DNA from: Bacteroidota bacterium
GTDB taxonomy: Bacteria > Bacteroidota > Ignavibacteria > Tepidaquicellales > Tepidaquicellaceae
Direction of reading: 5' to 3'
Assembly (NCBI GenBank): GCA_023429265.1
Contig: JAEYVS010000163.1
Span: forward strand, 1-20,802
Length of the DNA: 20,802 nt
Part shown: piece by piece, positions 6,564 through 13,566 of the stretch
Layout: every line of letters begins with the position of its first letter
Numbering within the stretch: the first letter of the stretch is position 1
Made by a program: the position numbers and the translations under genes
The notes under the pieces: generated by a model
The model's input: the letters and a program-made list of their open reading frames with translations, nothing else
Told to the model about the DNA's origin: nothing
The model's database searches: none

Positions 6564-8987
6564 TTGAAGGAAAAAATACAAAAAGATTCAATCCCTGAAC
6601 CGGTAAATGTTAACGAAGGAAATGAAGTGCCGGAATTTTTGATTGAATACAATAACAGGTTCAAGTTTATTGTGGAAAATATGGGGCAGGGTCTTATATT
6701 TGTAGATAATGATGATATCATACGTTATGTGAATAAGAGATTTTGTGAAATGGTGGGTTATGAAAGCAGTGAACTTACCGGGCGCACCTCAGACGTACTA
6801 TTGGTTGAACTGTCTGACAGAAATATACTCCAGGAAAAAAAACAGCTGAGATTTAAAGGAGTTTCGGATACATACATACTCAGGAACAAGACTAAGACCG
6901 GAGATGTGATATGGATAGAGATAAACGGGACATCCATCAAAGATGATGATGGAAAAGTTATTGGCACGGTCGGGATTATGTCCGATATAACGGAAAGGCT
7001 GAAGAATGAACAGCGTGAAAAGAACAGTCAGAAGATCCTGGAAGCAGCCAATAAATGCGCAGAAAAGTTTCTGGCAATGGAAGATTTTAATGAAACGGTA
7101 AATGAAGTTTTGACGCTGTTAGGCGAAGCTTCGGGCGTGGATAGAGTCTGCATTTATGAGAATTTTGAGACCGAAGGAGCGTTGTACACCAGCCAGACAA
7201 TGGAGTATGTTAAGGAAGGAGTTAAGTCTCATCTTTATTCCCCCGAGTATCAGAGCATTTCATACTCAAAGAATAAACTCAATAGATGGATGGATACCCT
7301 CAGTAAGGGAGAAGCTATCTACGGTGATGTGAAAATGTTTCCTACCGAAGAAATAGAATTTTTGAAATCGCTTAATTTAAAGTCAGTAGTTGCCATACCG
7401 GTATTTTTATCAGGGAAATGGTGGGGATTTCTAGGATTTGACGAGTTTAATGAAGACCGTCAGTGGTCTGAAGCCGAAATAGAAGGGCTAAAAAAAGCTG
7501 CCATCGGGATTGGACGGGGCCTTGAAAATTGGCTGGCAAAGAATTTCCTGAAGAAAAGTGAAGAGGATTTCCGTCATCTTTTTGAGTATGCCCCAACCGG
7601 GGTAGTTGTCAGAACTATTGATGGAGTATTTATGCGCGTAAACCAGGCGTTTTGTGATATGGTGGGCTATTCCTCTTCAGATTTGATTGGAAAGCATTAT
7701 AGATCAATAACTCATCCCGAAGACATTGAGAAAGAGCTGGAAGTAGCTGAAATTTTAATAAACGGTGAAGCACCCTATACCCAGCTGGAGAAAAGATACA
7801 TACGAAAAGATGGTGATATAATACACACGCTGCTGCAGGTATCAATTCAAAAAGACCAATCCGGTATTCCAATACATTTTACTGCGCACATTACTGATAT
7901 TACGGAAAGAAAATTCATTGAGAGAGAAAGAGTCGACATTGAAAGGATTTACCGGACAATTTTCGAAAATGCGAATGATGCCATTTTTATAGAAGATGAA
8001 AATGAGAACATAATAGATGCAAATGCACACGCGGCTGAGCTGACCGGGTATTCAAAGGAAGAGCTTTTGAAAATGCGTACAGTGGATCTCCAGCCAAAAG
8101 AGTATGAGAAGTATGAAATGCGTCACGATGACAGGTTCGATACCAGGATAATACATAAGGATGGAAAGACTTTGGATGTCGAGCTGACTGTCTCTGAAAT
8201 TAAGCAGGGTGACAAGGTATTACTGATATCAATAGTACGTGATATGACGGAAAAGAAAAAAGCTGAAGAGGAAATGAAGGATGCTAAAGAGAAAGCGGAG
8301 GAGTCAGACAGGGTAAAGTCGCATTTTCTCGCGCAAATGTCTCACGAGATCAGGACACCAATTAATGCCATCATAGGTTATTCTCAATTAATAAAGGAAG
8401 ACCTCGAAGACAAAGTAGATGAAGAAACAAAGAGTAATTTTGAAATAATCGAGTCGGCCAGTCAGAGGCTGATGAGGACTATAGACCTTATACTTAGAAT
8501 GTCTGAAATACAAACCGGTAATTACAAGTTTATCCAAAAAGAGATCGACCTTAATGAGCAGTTGGAAACCCTATGTAAGCAATTCAGGATCACTGCTGAT
8601 AATAAACAGCTTGGGTTTGATTTTATAAGCAATACTAAAGATGCAAAAGTAACAGGGGATGAGTTTAGTATAATCCAGATTTTCAGTAATTTAATCGGGA
8701 ATGCCCTGAAATATACGATTGAGGGAAGTGTAAAGGTCGAGGTAAACAAAAACGGGAAAGGAGTTTTTGTAAAAGTCTCGGATACAGGCATCGGTATTTC
8801 CAAAGAATACATACCGCACGTATTCCAGGTCTTTTCACAGGAGGAGCAGGGGTATACCAGAAAATTCGAAGGCAACGGGCTTGGGCTTGCGCTGGTTAAG
8901 AAATACTGTGAGATGAATAATGCAGAAGTAGAAGTAGAAAGTGAAAAGCATAAAGGCTCAATCTTTACTGTACACTTTCCAAATTAA
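6564..8987 (+). CDS. PAS-GAF-PAS-PAS sensor histidine kinase (orphan)
   Basis: Up to 807 residues, no transmembrane segment, so a soluble sensor. Order: PAS about 30-145 (ends in IMSDITER), GAF about 160-325, PAS about 335-455 (HITDITER), PAS about 460-575 (IVRDMTEK), a short coiled linker, HisKA with the phospho-acceptor H594 in SHEIRTP, and HATPase_c with N-box (NLIGNALKYT), G1 DTGIGIS near 740 and G2 GNGLGLAL near 770. The frame starts right after a TAA at 6558; the only early starts are TTG at 6564 and GTG at 6627, the latter with GAAGGA 6 bases before it. Both keep the first PAS domain whole; the first ATG (6681) would cut it. No receiver domain and no response regulator lies nearby, so its partner is encoded elsewhere. 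The ligand is unknown; no haem or flavin signature was recognised. Confidence 0.92.
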   Translation: MKEKIQKDSIPEPVNVNEGNEVPEFLIEYNNRFKFIVENMGQGLIFVDNDDIIRYVNKRFCEMVGYESSELTGRTSDVLLVELSDRNILQEKKQLRFKGVSDTYILRNKTKTGDVIWIEINGTSIKDDDGKVIGTVGIMSDITERLKNEQREKNSQKILEAANKCAEKFLAMEDFNETVNEVLTLLGEASGVDRVCIYENFETEGALYTSQTMEYVKEGVKSHLYSPEYQSISYSKNKLNRWMDTLSKGEAIYGDVKMFPTEEIEFLKSLNLKSVVAIPVFLSGKWWGFLGFDEFNEDRQWSEAEIEGLKKAAIGIGRGLENWLAKNFLKKSEEDFRHLFEYAPTGVVVRTIDGVFMRVNQAFCDMVGYSSSDLIGKHYRSITHPEDIEKELEVAEILINGEAPYTQLEKRYIRKDGDIIHTLLQVSIQKDQSGIPIHFTAHITDITERKFIERERVDIERIYRTIFENANDAIFIEDENENIIDANAHAAELTGYSKEELLKMRTVDLQPKEYEKYEMRHDDRFDTRIIHKDGKTLDVELTVSEIKQGDKVLLISIVRDMTEKKKAEEEMKDAKEKAEESDRVKSHFLAQMSHEIRTPINAIIGYSQLIKEDLEDKVDEETKSNFEIIESASQRLMRTIDLILRMSEIQTGNYKFIQKEIDLNEQLETLCKQFRITADNKQLGFDFISNTKDAKVTGDEFSIIQIFSNLIGNALKYTIEGSVKVEVNKNGKGVFVKVSDTGIGISKEYIPHVFQVFSQEEQGYTRKFEGNGLGLALVKKYCEMNNAEVEVESEKHKGSIFTVHFPN
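6615..6620 (+). promoter_or_regulatory. possible ribosome binding site for an alternative GTG start of the kinase
   Basis: GAAGGA lies 6 bases before an in-frame GTG at 6627, whereas the TTG at 6564 has no purine-rich site. This favours GTG 6627 as the actual start, giving a protein about 21 residues shorter. Confidence 0.35.
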
Positions 8988-9016
8988 AAAAGCGGGAGAA
9001 TATTAATCCCCCCGCT
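8988..9016. terminator. intrinsic terminator between the kinase and the minus-strand membrane-protein operon
   Basis: AGCGGG (8991-8996) pairs with CCCGCT (9011-9016) around a 14-base loop. Read on the minus strand the hairpin is followed by six T residues, so it best serves the operon running from 10778 down to 9028; on the plus strand the tail is TAAAATAG, a weaker signal for the kinase. Confidence 0.75.
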
Positions 9017-9027
9017 AAAATAGTTTA

Positions 9028-9285
9028 CTAGTTATTCAATACTGCCACTATTACGTTAATGACTATTCCTAATCCAAATCCTACGAGCGCCCACGTACAT
9101 GCAGATTTTGCGGCAACAGGCTCTTTATCTTTCTTTACAAAGTAGATAATGGCTCCCGCCAGCGGAATACAAAATGATAATATCTTTAGACCAATATTAA
9201 GGTCTTCCGCGTTTGTTGCTCCGCCGGTATTATATTACGGTGGAGGAGGTGTTGGAGGTACTCCGGGTGTTCCTTGATCTGACAT
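9028..9285 (-). pseudogene. small two-helix membrane protein interrupted by an in-frame TAA
   Basis: From ATG 9285 to TAG 9028 one reading frame runs for 85 codons with a single TAA at 9237-9235. The first part is MSDQGTPGVPPTPPPP; after the stop the same frame continues YNTGGATNAEDLNIGLK, then two hydrophobic segments separated by a basic loop (VKKDKEP). A proline-rich head plus two helices is a common design of small bacterial membrane proteins (dispanin/TM2-like layout, by eye only). No ATG, GTG or TTG lies soon after the TAA, so the membrane part cannot easily be translated on its own. Changing one base at 9235 gives TAT or TAC, restoring a Tyr-Tyr pair. Real nonsense mutation, sequencing error or readthrough are all possible. 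It sits 47 bases after the DUF2085 gene and just before a terminator, so it is the last gene of that operon. Confidence 0.75.
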
Positions 9286-9332
9286 TTTTTTTATTTTTAA
9301 TTTATAAAAAGTAAGTTTTGATGATTTTACTG

Positions 9333-9707
9333 TTACTTAATGAATTCAAGGATTAAAGACCCAATCCATTTCCCTATCAGGGATGCCAGCGACATTAGTC
9401 CAACCCCGTATGTAAATCCGGTTATTAAGCGGAGAGTGTTATTACTCTCCCTATTCATAAAAGCCTGGGTCAGCCCATCTACAATAGTAGGTAAAATAAA
9501 AATGAAAGTCCATAACCACGAAAGGTATATAAGATCGAATACAAAAAACGGCATACTCAAAAATCCGATGTACGTACCGGTGCAGCGTGCACACACCGGG
9601 AATTGCTTGCCTTTGTAGAAAAACGAGCGGCTTGGTATCCTGTGGCACGATACAAGTGCTATGTCGGATAATTTTATTTTTTTCGGACTATTTACTGTAT
9701 TTTCCAT
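9333..9707 (-). CDS. DUF2085 family membrane protein
   Basis: 124 residues with the DUF2085 signature near residues 21-48: SCHRIPSRSFFYKGKQFPVC, then ARCTG and a glycine turn. The cysteines (CH, C-A-R-C) suggest a metal-binding or redox-sensitive loop, but no function is established for the family that I can name. Three or four hydrophobic segments follow, so it is an inner membrane protein. The gene starts 3 bases after the AI-2E transporter gene ends, which makes co-transcription nearly certain. Confidence 0.85.
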   Translation of the reverse strand: MENTVNSPKKIKLSDIALVSCHRIPSRSFFYKGKQFPVCARCTGTYIGFLSMPFFVFDLIYLSWLWTFIFILPTIVDGLTQAFMNRESNNTLRLITGFTYGVGLMSLASLIGKWIGSLILEFIK

Positions 9708-9710
9708 TTA

Positions 9711-10778
9711 CTACTGCTTTGGTGTTTTAACTGCCTTCGTAATGCGGTTTCCTCCCATTAATACCGCCACGGGTTTTAGTGGGTCTATGTTTTCACAGAT
9801 TATCTTAATTGTTGCGGTAAGCGGTACTGCCAATAGCATACCTACTATACCCCATAAGAATCCCCAGAATATAAGCGCGATCAGAATTAGAACAGGGCTG
9901 AGATCCAGGCTCTCCGAAAATACCATCGGCTCCAATCCGTTTCCAACAATATTCTGAGCAACTACTAGTAAGACCAGTAATATAATGGTGGAAAGGAATG
10001 AATCGAACTGCACAAGAGAAAATAAGACCGGAAAAACTGTCCCTACCAAAGAGCCTACATTTGGGATGAAATTTAAAATAAATGCAAGGAATCCCCAGAA
10101 TATAGGGAAGTCCATCCCAAAAAGCCACGTGATCAATGCATATAATGACCCAATTAGCAAACTTATTAGCGACTTCTTGACAAGGTATGTCCTGACACTT
10201 TTTGTTATGTTATCCAAAAGATGTTTTATCCTGTCAGCATTTGCTTTCGAGAACGCGCGATACATCTTCGGTCCGCTGTCCCCTGTACTGCCAAGAAGAA
10301 AAAGCATAAACAAAAGAACCATTACAACATTTCCAAAAAGATTAAAGAATACCCCCGCAAACCCACCCATAAAGCCGGAGACAGTACTAAATGTAAGGAT
10401 GTTTGACACATTCAGGTCATCAGGATTAAATCCCATTCCAACAGCAATGTCATTAACATATTGCATCAATCCGGTGGTCTTCTGGTTAAATTTTTCCTCA
10501 TACTTTGGAAAATCTACCATAAATGATTCTACGCTATTGTAGATTATAAAAGATATTATTCCTAAAAGCAAAGCGCAGCAAATAACCACAACAAATAAAG
10601 ATAATGCCATGGGGACTTTCTTCTCCATCAGGAATACAACAGCCGGACGGAAAATAATGGACAATAAAACAGCAACTATGAATGGAAGTAAAACCGAAGC
10701 TAAGAAATAACTTGTTATTCCTATGATAAAAAGCACAATTATTCCCAGGAATAGAATTACAATATCTTCTTTTTTCAT
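9711..10778 (-). CDS. AI-2E family transporter (PerM/UPF0118)
   Basis: 355-residue multi-span membrane protein with the layout of the AI-2E exporter/PerM family: two N-terminal helix pairs, a soluble middle region (about residues 90-150), and C-terminal helices carrying the family motifs FIPNVGSLVGTVFPVLF and G-I-V-G-M-L-L-A-V-P-L. Members have been linked to export of the quorum signal AI-2 or to sodium/proton antiport; most are unassigned, and the substrate here is unknown. It is the first gene of a three-gene minus-strand unit with DUF2085 and the interrupted small membrane protein. The start is an ATG directly before K-K-E-D and the first hydrophobic helix. Confidence 0.88.
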   Translation of the reverse strand: MKKEDIVILFLGIIVLFIIGITSYFLASVLLPFIVAVLLSIIFRPAVVFLMEKKVPMALSLFVVVICCALLLGIISFIIYNSVESFMVDFPKYEEKFNQKTTGLMQYVNDIAVGMGFNPDDLNVSNILTFSTVSGFMGGFAGVFFNLFGNVVMVLLFMLFLLGSTGDSGPKMYRAFSKANADRIKHLLDNITKSVRTYLVKKSLISLLIGSLYALITWLFGMDFPIFWGFLAFILNFIPNVGSLVGTVFPVLFSLVQFDSFLSTIILLVLLVVAQNIVGNGLEPMVFSESLDLSPVLILIALIFWGFLWGIVGMLLAVPLTATIKIICENIDPLKPVAVLMGGNRITKAVKTPKQ

Positions 10779-10879
10779 AATAGACTAATGCCGGCTTTTA
10801 TCAGTTATTCAAAAATAATCATTATAAAGCTTTAAATCGTTAAAATAATTCAAGAAATGGAAACTTTTGCCTGGAGCCG

Positions 10880-10899
10880 ATAACCATTATTTTGGTTAT
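10880..10899. repeat. short inverted repeat at the end of the 96-residue gene
   Basis: ATAACCA and TGGTTAT, 7-base arms with a 6-base loop, overlap the stop codon region of the small gene at 10899-11189. No T tract follows on the minus strand, so it is not a classic terminator; it may be a weak 3' stem or chance in AT-rich DNA. Confidence 0.35.
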
Positions 10900-11189
10900 T
10901 ATCCGTTTTTCAATACATCTTCTATCTGTCGGATTGCCTCATCCACCTTTCCTTTCGGAGCGTTTGTCTCCCAGGTGAGCTCATATTCCCCGTCTTTTGC
11001 GATTATCTGAGCATCGACATAAAATTTAACTATGAACCTCTTCTCTCCCCGCACTCTGTATCCATCCGGGATTCCCGTTATCTCAATGTCATTTCCGGCA
11101 ATTTCACTTTTGAATTTCTCTTTAAGCTTTGCAAGAGATTCTAAAAGCTCTTGTTTAGTTTTTCCGGGTCGTTCAATTATCTTTACCAT
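10899..11189 (-). CDS. small protein, possibly PHA-system (PHA_gran_rgn) type
   Basis: 96 residues, soluble and charged. It has an N-terminal helix of about 25 residues (KTKQELLESLAKLKEKFK), then strands including GYRVRGEKRFIVKFYVDAQI and EYELTWETNAPKG, and a C-terminal helix ending in the stop. This helix-strand-strand-helix layout and size resemble polyhydroxyalkanoic-acid system family proteins, but the match is by eye and no PHA gene is nearby, so I leave the function open. It lies 18 bases after the YdeI-family gene on the same strand and may be the last gene of that operon. Confidence 0.7.
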   Translation of the reverse strand: MVKIIERPGKTKQELLESLAKLKEKFKSEIAGNDIEITGIPDGYRVRGEKRFIVKFYVDAQIIAKDGEYELTWETNAPKGKVDEAIRQIEDVLKNG

Positions 11190-11207
11190 TTTATCAATTT
11201 TAATTTA

Positions 11208-11793
11208 TTAATTTTGCCTTAATTGTTTAATTCGAAGACCGTCATTTGAATCTTTAATAAGAGTATTGAGTCTTCTTTCACGGGTAGTATCCTGTTTTGC
11301 GCTCATAACATACCATAAAGATTGTTTACGGTATGATGGAGGTTGAGATTGGAAAAATTCCCACGCTTTCTTTCTTGATTTAAATTTCTTTTCGTACTCA
11401 CGTGGTAATTTAATATTCTCCTGCTCAAACGAATAATTATTAACTCTGTTTTCGGTTACTCTTTTATATTCCTTCATTCCCGCAGGCTGCATCAGTCCGT
11501 CTTTAATAAGCTTTTTAAACCTTTTTAATGTTAACCTGGCTCCAGTTGCTGTTCGGACGGCGCGGTGTGTAGCGGTTCTGAAAGCTTTCGTCATCTATCT
11601 TGTGTCTAATACCGTCTATCCATCCAAAACATAAAGCCTCATCAACGGCTTCATCAGGTGTTACGGTTTTCTTACCTATAGCTTTTTTATAAAAACCGAT
11701 GACCAGCTCGTCTCTTTTCTTGTGGTTCTCTATAAACCACTTCCTCAGGTCCTCCCGTGTTTTAAAGAATTTTGGCTTTAGCTTAGATTTCAT
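11208..11793 (-). pseudogene. YdeI/OmpD-associated family protein, frameshifted
   Basis: Two overlapping frames together encode one YdeI-family protein of about 194 residues. The first part (11793-11515) carries the N-terminal half with VDEALCFGWIDGIRHKID, then FTPR-like RYTPRRPNSNWSQVN and IKKV before a TAA. The second frame picks up immediately with FKKLIKDGLMQPAG and runs to 11208 with the usual C-terminal YdeI tail. The switch falls in AAAAAGGTTTAAAAAG (minus strand, around 11519-11517): dropping one T gives VNIKKVKKLIKDG, exactly as expected for the family. YdeI proteins are small, of ill-defined role (linked to peptide resistance in enterobacteria). The ATG overlaps the stop of the upstream SnoaL-like gene as ATGA. 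True mutation or a sequencing slip in a homopolymer-rich spot cannot be separated here. Confidence 0.85.
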
Positions 11794-12224
11794 TGCAATA
11801 ATCCCTTATCTTTTAATACTTTTTCCTCATCTCCGGAAATGTATGCAAATATTTTAGGTATTTCATCCTGTATTCTCAAAAAATATATTACGACAAAGTC
11901 TATCTGAATATCATTTTCATTTTTCCTGTAATATGAATCCCAGTGAACCTTAGCAAGATAATGAATTTCATCGAGCTCCTGAATGTGGAGTGATAATATC
12001 TTCATCGATGTGGTGCCTATATTTCGGTAATGCTCGTAACCTTTAGGGATCATCTTTAGGAATTCGTCATCATTTTTTCCGCATATAACACCTCTAGGGC
12101 TTGATTCCACAAAACATTCAGCAAAAGAAGATGCCGCTTCTTTGGCGTTTATATCTTCGGAATGAATTGCCCGGTTAAATCTCTCCTCGTATTCCGTAAA
12201 GAATTTTTCTATTTCAGCTTTCAT
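11790..12224 (-). CDS. SnoaL-like (NTF2-fold) protein
   Basis: 144 residues, cytosolic. A long N-terminal helix with FFTEYEERFNRAI, a short segment with AASSFAECFVESSPRGVICG, and alternating strands ending VHWDSYYRKN and IQIDFVVIYFLRI look like the cone-shaped NTF2/SnoaL fold, which can host many enzymatic or binding roles. No catalytic residues can be assigned. It overlaps the upstream DUF1697 gene by 11 bases and the downstream YdeI-family gene by four, so the three are probably translationally coupled. Fold assignment is from pattern only. Confidence 0.7.
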   Translation of the reverse strand: MKAEIEKFFTEYEERFNRAIHSEDINAKEAASSFAECFVESSPRGVICGKNDDEFLKMIPKGYEHYRNIGTTSMKILSLHIQELDEIHYLAKVHWDSYYRKNENDIQIDFVVIYFLRIQDEIPKIFAYISGDEEKVLKDKGLLQ

Positions 12225-12756
12225 TTATTAGTTCGTTTAATTTATTCATTACATTCCAGTTGCGGGTAGTCGTAGAGACTTTAAGCTTTTTGTCGAATGT
12301 GCCAAGGACAGCTTTATCGTAGCTCACTTTTGGATCGCGGATGGTATATATCTCTTTGTTATGATAATGAAAGATTTCCTGCGGGTTAGTTAAAGACTTT
12401 AAAAGCTTTACATTTTCTACCGTTAATTTTTCCTTGAGCATTGTTATATAGAGCAATTTACCTGAATCAATATCCTTTTTCTTGAAAGGCGCTGCTTTTA
12501 TAATATCATTCATTTCTTTTCCGGTCCTAACCATTATCTCAACATCGTGTCCGAATGATTTTTTTATCAAAGCAGAGGCATCTTTTTCTAAACTAGATGG
12601 GCTTTTTTTGACCGTGCTGAATAAAACATTCCCGCTCTGAATGTATGTTTTCACATCTTCATATCCAGCATCCGTAAATGCAGCAGCCAGCTCCTTCATA
12701 ATTATTTTCTTTGAGCCGCCGACGTTTATACCGCGGAGAAATGCGATGTATTTCAT
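12214..12756 (-). CDS. DUF1697 family protein
   Basis: 180 residues with the DUF1697 hallmarks: N-terminal Y-I-A-F-L-R-G-I-N-V-G-G, then K-x-x-M-K-E-L, the YIQSGNVLF strand, a GHDVEIMVRT segment, and a C-terminal TTRNWNVMNKL. The family is widespread, small and uncharacterised; no reaction is known to me. The start ATG is fixed by the family motif lying three residues in. It is the first gene of the DUF1697 / SnoaL-like / YdeI operon. Genes of this kind and YdeI often accompany each other as small stress- or antibiotic-linked accessory genes, which is inference, not proof. Confidence 0.9.
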   Translation of the reverse strand: MKYIAFLRGINVGGSKKIIMKELAAAFTDAGYEDVKTYIQSGNVLFSTVKKSPSSLEKDASALIKKSFGHDVEIMVRTGKEMNDIIKAAPFKKKDIDSGKLLYITMLKEKLTVENVKLLKSLTNPQEIFHYHNKEIYTIRDPKVSYDKAVLGTFDKKLKVSTTTRNWNVMNKLNELINES

Positions 12757-12857
12757 TTAATTCTTTGGCTTATTTTTAAAATTTCTTGAATAACTTTAGA
12801 AATGTAAAGATATCCATAATTGGCAGTAATTGGGTTTTTAGCTAATACATAACTTTG

Positions 12858-12942
12858 CGGAGAGGGAGGGATTCGAACCCTCGATGAGTTTCCCCATGCC
12901 GGTTTTCGAGACCGGTACATTCAACCACTCTGCCACCTCTCC
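12858..12942 (-). tRNA. tRNA-Ser(CGA)
   Basis: Reading the minus strand, the acceptor stem GGAGAGG pairs with CCTCTCC, the anticodon stem CCGGT/ACCGG holds the loop CTCGAAA with anticodon CGA, the T arm is GAGGG-TTCGAAT-CCCTC, and there is a long variable arm as in serine tRNAs. The discriminator base is G. CCA is not encoded. It would read UCG codons. Confidence 0.95.
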
Positions 12943-12967
12943 TGATACTAAGAATATAACTTAATTC

Positions 12968-13459
12968 CTAAATTGTCTTTCTTTCTTCCATCGGCACATA
13001 AATATAGCACTCTGAATCTTCCTCGTCACCCTTGAAATTCTCATCGTAGAGCTCAAAGTTAGGTGTCCCGTTTAGTTTATAACCTGAGTTTTTGACCCAG
13101 TCACCATATACATATTGAATTGTCTCCATGAAACGGCTGATGGGTCCTTTATGTGTGAACACCGCGTAGTATCCCTCTGGAATTTCACCCGATGCCATAC
13201 CCTCCGGAAGATTCTCAAATCCATCCACTTCCACCGCGGCTACATAATCCATTTCCCGGTCTTCCTTCGGACCAAAAGGATTTATTACTCCGTAACAAAC
13301 ATTTGGATTCACACGGTTTGGAATTTCATCCATTATGGGCACGAACTTATCCCACAGCTGAGGAATCTCACCTTGCTCTGCATATCCGGAATACATCATC
13401 CCCGCAAATTTAAATCCCGGTCGGGTCTCAAAGCGTGGCTCTAATTTTTTTGCTTCCAT
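12968..13459 (-). CDS. GyrI-like small-molecule-binding protein
   Basis: 163 residues. After RPGFKFAGMMYSG comes EIPQLWDKFVPIMDEIPN, a Y-G-V-x-x-P segment, an acidic strand with YVAAVEVDGFENLPEGM, the IPEGYYAVFTHKGP block and a C-terminal W-V-K-N-S-G-Y-K-L-N with FELYDENF, the usual order of the GyrI-like / AraC effector-binding fold. The typical glutamate of drug-binding members is present in the last acidic segment. It lacks a DNA-binding domain, so it is a free-standing member that could bind or hydrolyse a hydrophobic small molecule. Transcribed towards the serine tRNA gene and divergent from the lipase gene. Confidence 0.85.
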   Translation of the reverse strand: MEAKKLEPRFETRPGFKFAGMMYSGYAEQGEIPQLWDKFVPIMDEIPNRVNPNVCYGVINPFGPKEDREMDYVAAVEVDGFENLPEGMASGEIPEGYYAVFTHKGPISRFMETIQYVYGDWVKNSGYKLNGTPNFELYDENFKGDEEDSECYIYVPMEERKTI

Positions 13460-13566
13460 TTGTTGTTTTCAATTGTTGTTTATTTTTTAAATATAATGTT
13501 ATAACTTAATATTCAGAGGGGATACCATTCTAAAGTTAAATCCAAAACTTAATCAATTACGATAAT

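Noticed and set aside
9985..10542. 185-codon plus-strand frame opposite the AI-2E transporter
   Set aside because: Basic, low-complexity translation antisense to a clear membrane-protein gene; a shadow.
11508..11525. Programmed +1 frameshift of the prfB type in the YdeI gene
   Set aside because: GTT-TAA-A has the right general form, but no Shine-Dalgarno-like element at the needed spacing and no reason for such control in this family; kept only as a remote alternative.
11220..12756. Toxin-antitoxin or defence system in the small-gene operon
   Set aside because: DUF1697, SnoaL-like and YdeI products show no toxin, nuclease or antitoxin motifs.
13492..13497. TATAAT upstream of the lipase gene as a promoter
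   Set aside because: No acceptable -35 element at 16-19 bases distance, and the region is very AT-rich.
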